Shown here one piece after another: positions 63,123 to 64,000 of a stretch of 64,000 nt of DNA (positions are counted from its first letter, which is position 1; the number at the start of each line of letters is the position of its first letter). This DNA comes from Streptomyces lincolnensis (GTDB lineage Bacteria > Actinomycetota > Actinomycetes > Streptomycetales > Streptomycetaceae). The translations under genes and the position numbers were made by a program. The notes under the pieces were generated by a model. The model saw only the letters and a list, made by a program, of their open reading frames with translations. It had not been told where the DNA came from and did no database searches. The DNA lies in NCBI RefSeq assembly GCF_021173675.1, contig NZ_JAIHON010000011.1:186001-250000 (forward strand), in the 5' to 3' direction.

Positions 63123-64000
63123 TCAGGCCGGGATGAGTTCGAGCGGCAGGCGGTCGAGGCGGTGGATGACGTTGTTCAGGGCCCACTCGGGTGGGCCGGC
63201 GACCTCGATGCGGTCGACGCGTTCGACCAGGGCGCGCAGGATCGCGGAGGTCTCCATGCGGGCCAGTCCCTGGCCGGCGCAGCCGTGCGTGCCCTGCCCG
63301 AAACCGAGTTGGCGGGCGGCGTCGCGGCGGATGTCGAAGGTGTCCGGGTCGTCCCACTCCAGCGGGTCGCGGTTGGCGGAGCCGTACAGGACCAGTACCC
63401 GGGAGCCCTTGGGGAGGGCGATGCCCGCCAGATCCGTGTCGCGGGCGGCGGTGCGGGAGAAGGCGCGGATCGGGGATTCGTGGCGGACGACCTCGTTGAC
63501 CGCTTTCGGGACGAGGTCCGGGTCCGCCTTCAGCAGGCGCCACTGCTCGGGGTGGAGGGCGAACAGGTACAGCGCGCTGGAAATGGCGCTGATGGTGGTG
63601 TCCAGGGAGGGTGCCAGGTAGTCGATCATCATGGTGGCGCACTCGGCGGGCATGATCCGGCCCTCGTCGGCGGCGCGCAGCAGGTCGTGGCCCATGCTGC
63701 CGTCCAGCACGGACCGGTCACGGACCACGCCGCGCGCGTAGCGCAGCATGCCGAGGGACGCGGGTAGTGTGCGCACCGCCTGGCGGTTGATGGGGCCCAT
63801 GGCGTCGAAGGTGGCACCGGCCCAGCGCAGCAGATGCTCGCGGCCCCGCTGGGGCCAGCCGACCAGGTCGGGGACGACTGCCATCGGCAGCGCCGTGGCG
63901 ACCTCCACCGCGTCGACCGTCCGCCGGGCGACGGCTGCCTCGACCACGGCGGCCGCCTGCTGTTCGACCGTGTCCTTCATCGTGCGCAGCGCCTTGGGGG
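63123..64000 (-). CDS. Cytochrome P450, N-terminus beyond window
   Basis: The frame is open to the window edge, so the 5' end is missing (about 292 codons seen). It has the I-helix LAPSLDTTIS, the ExxR motif in NEVVRHESPIRAFSR, and the haem loop FGQGTHGCAGQGLAR with the axial cysteine. The ATG at 63980 is internal: the codons before it (PKALRT) match the usual P450 sequence. The ferredoxin and reductase follow in the same operon. The substrate is unknown. Confidence 0.94.
   Translation of the reverse strand, partial: PKALRTMKDTVEQQAAAVVEAAVARRTVDAVEVATALPMAVVPDLVGWPQRGREHLLRWAGATFDAMGPINRQAVRTLPASLGMLRYARGVVRDRSVLDGSMGHDLLRAADEGRIMPAECATMMIDYLAPSLDTTISAISSALYLFALHPEQWRLLKADPDLVPKAVNEVVRHESPIRAFSRTAARDTDLAGIALPKGSRVLVLYGSANRDPLEWDDPDTFDIRRDAARQLGFGQGTHGCAGQGLARMETSAILRALVERVDRIEVAGPPEWALNNVIHRLDRLPLELIPA

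Overview
The window is high-GC, gene-dense DNA with GTG and TTG starts, many 4-base ATGA/GTGA gene overlaps and Streptomyces-type families: an ATPase/XRE/DUF397 triad, SpoIIE phosphatases with PAS domains, MurT/GatD, a c-di-AMP riboswitch ahead of an NlpC/P60 hydrolase, and intergenic repeats I associate with Streptomyces. It looks like chromosome of a Streptomyces species, mostly housekeeping with accessory patches. No rRNA, tRNA, CRISPR, transposase or prophage gene was seen. About 65 protein genes are called, two of them cut by the window ends.

Left part (1-16.1 kb): a P450 C-terminus and a cupin protein; an acyl-CoA dehydrogenase divergent from a TetR regulator across a palindrome-rich promoter; peptide deformylase; murT-gatD (lipid II amidation); phosphofructokinase; a CtaG-type oxidase assembly protein; a PASTA lipoprotein, a Ser/Thr kinase that lacks PASTA domains and a 56-residue membrane peptide; and a minus-strand operon of LytTR response regulator, DUF485-like protein, Na+/solute symporter and LytS-type kinase.

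Middle part (15.6-32.3 kb): AsnC regulator, dimethylargininase and ornithine aminotransferase; two PAS/SpoIIE phosphatases; a three-gene operon of an intracellular trypsin-like protease, a protein resembling half of an ATP-grasp enzyme and an ATP-grasp ligase (22.4-25.1 kb), which is the best candidate for an undescribed system; an acyltransferase and an epimerase; a minus-strand operon of ribbon-helix-helix regulator, DUF4097 protein and drug-type ABC transporter behind an unusual array of TGGCGCCA-like repeats; and a secreted tripeptidyl aminopeptidase.

Right-centre (32.3-48.4 kb): the urease operon ureABCFGD; a TetR regulator divergent from a membrane protein with a duplicated operator; a Phd/YefM-like antitoxin divergent from a clpP paralogue across a TGTACA palindrome; a ydaO riboswitch and cell-wall hydrolase; the ATPase/XRE/DUF397 set; and the biotin genes bioF and bioBAD.

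Right part (48.4-64 kb): a large LuxR regulator without a P-loop, a lipase, a methyltransferase, a toxin-antitoxin pair with a degenerate Fic motif, a MacB-type ABC exporter, a helical protein of unknown function, a GNAT enzyme, two CorC/HlyC-type membrane proteins, an SGNH hydrolase, and a P450-ferredoxin-ferredoxin reductase operon that runs off the right end.
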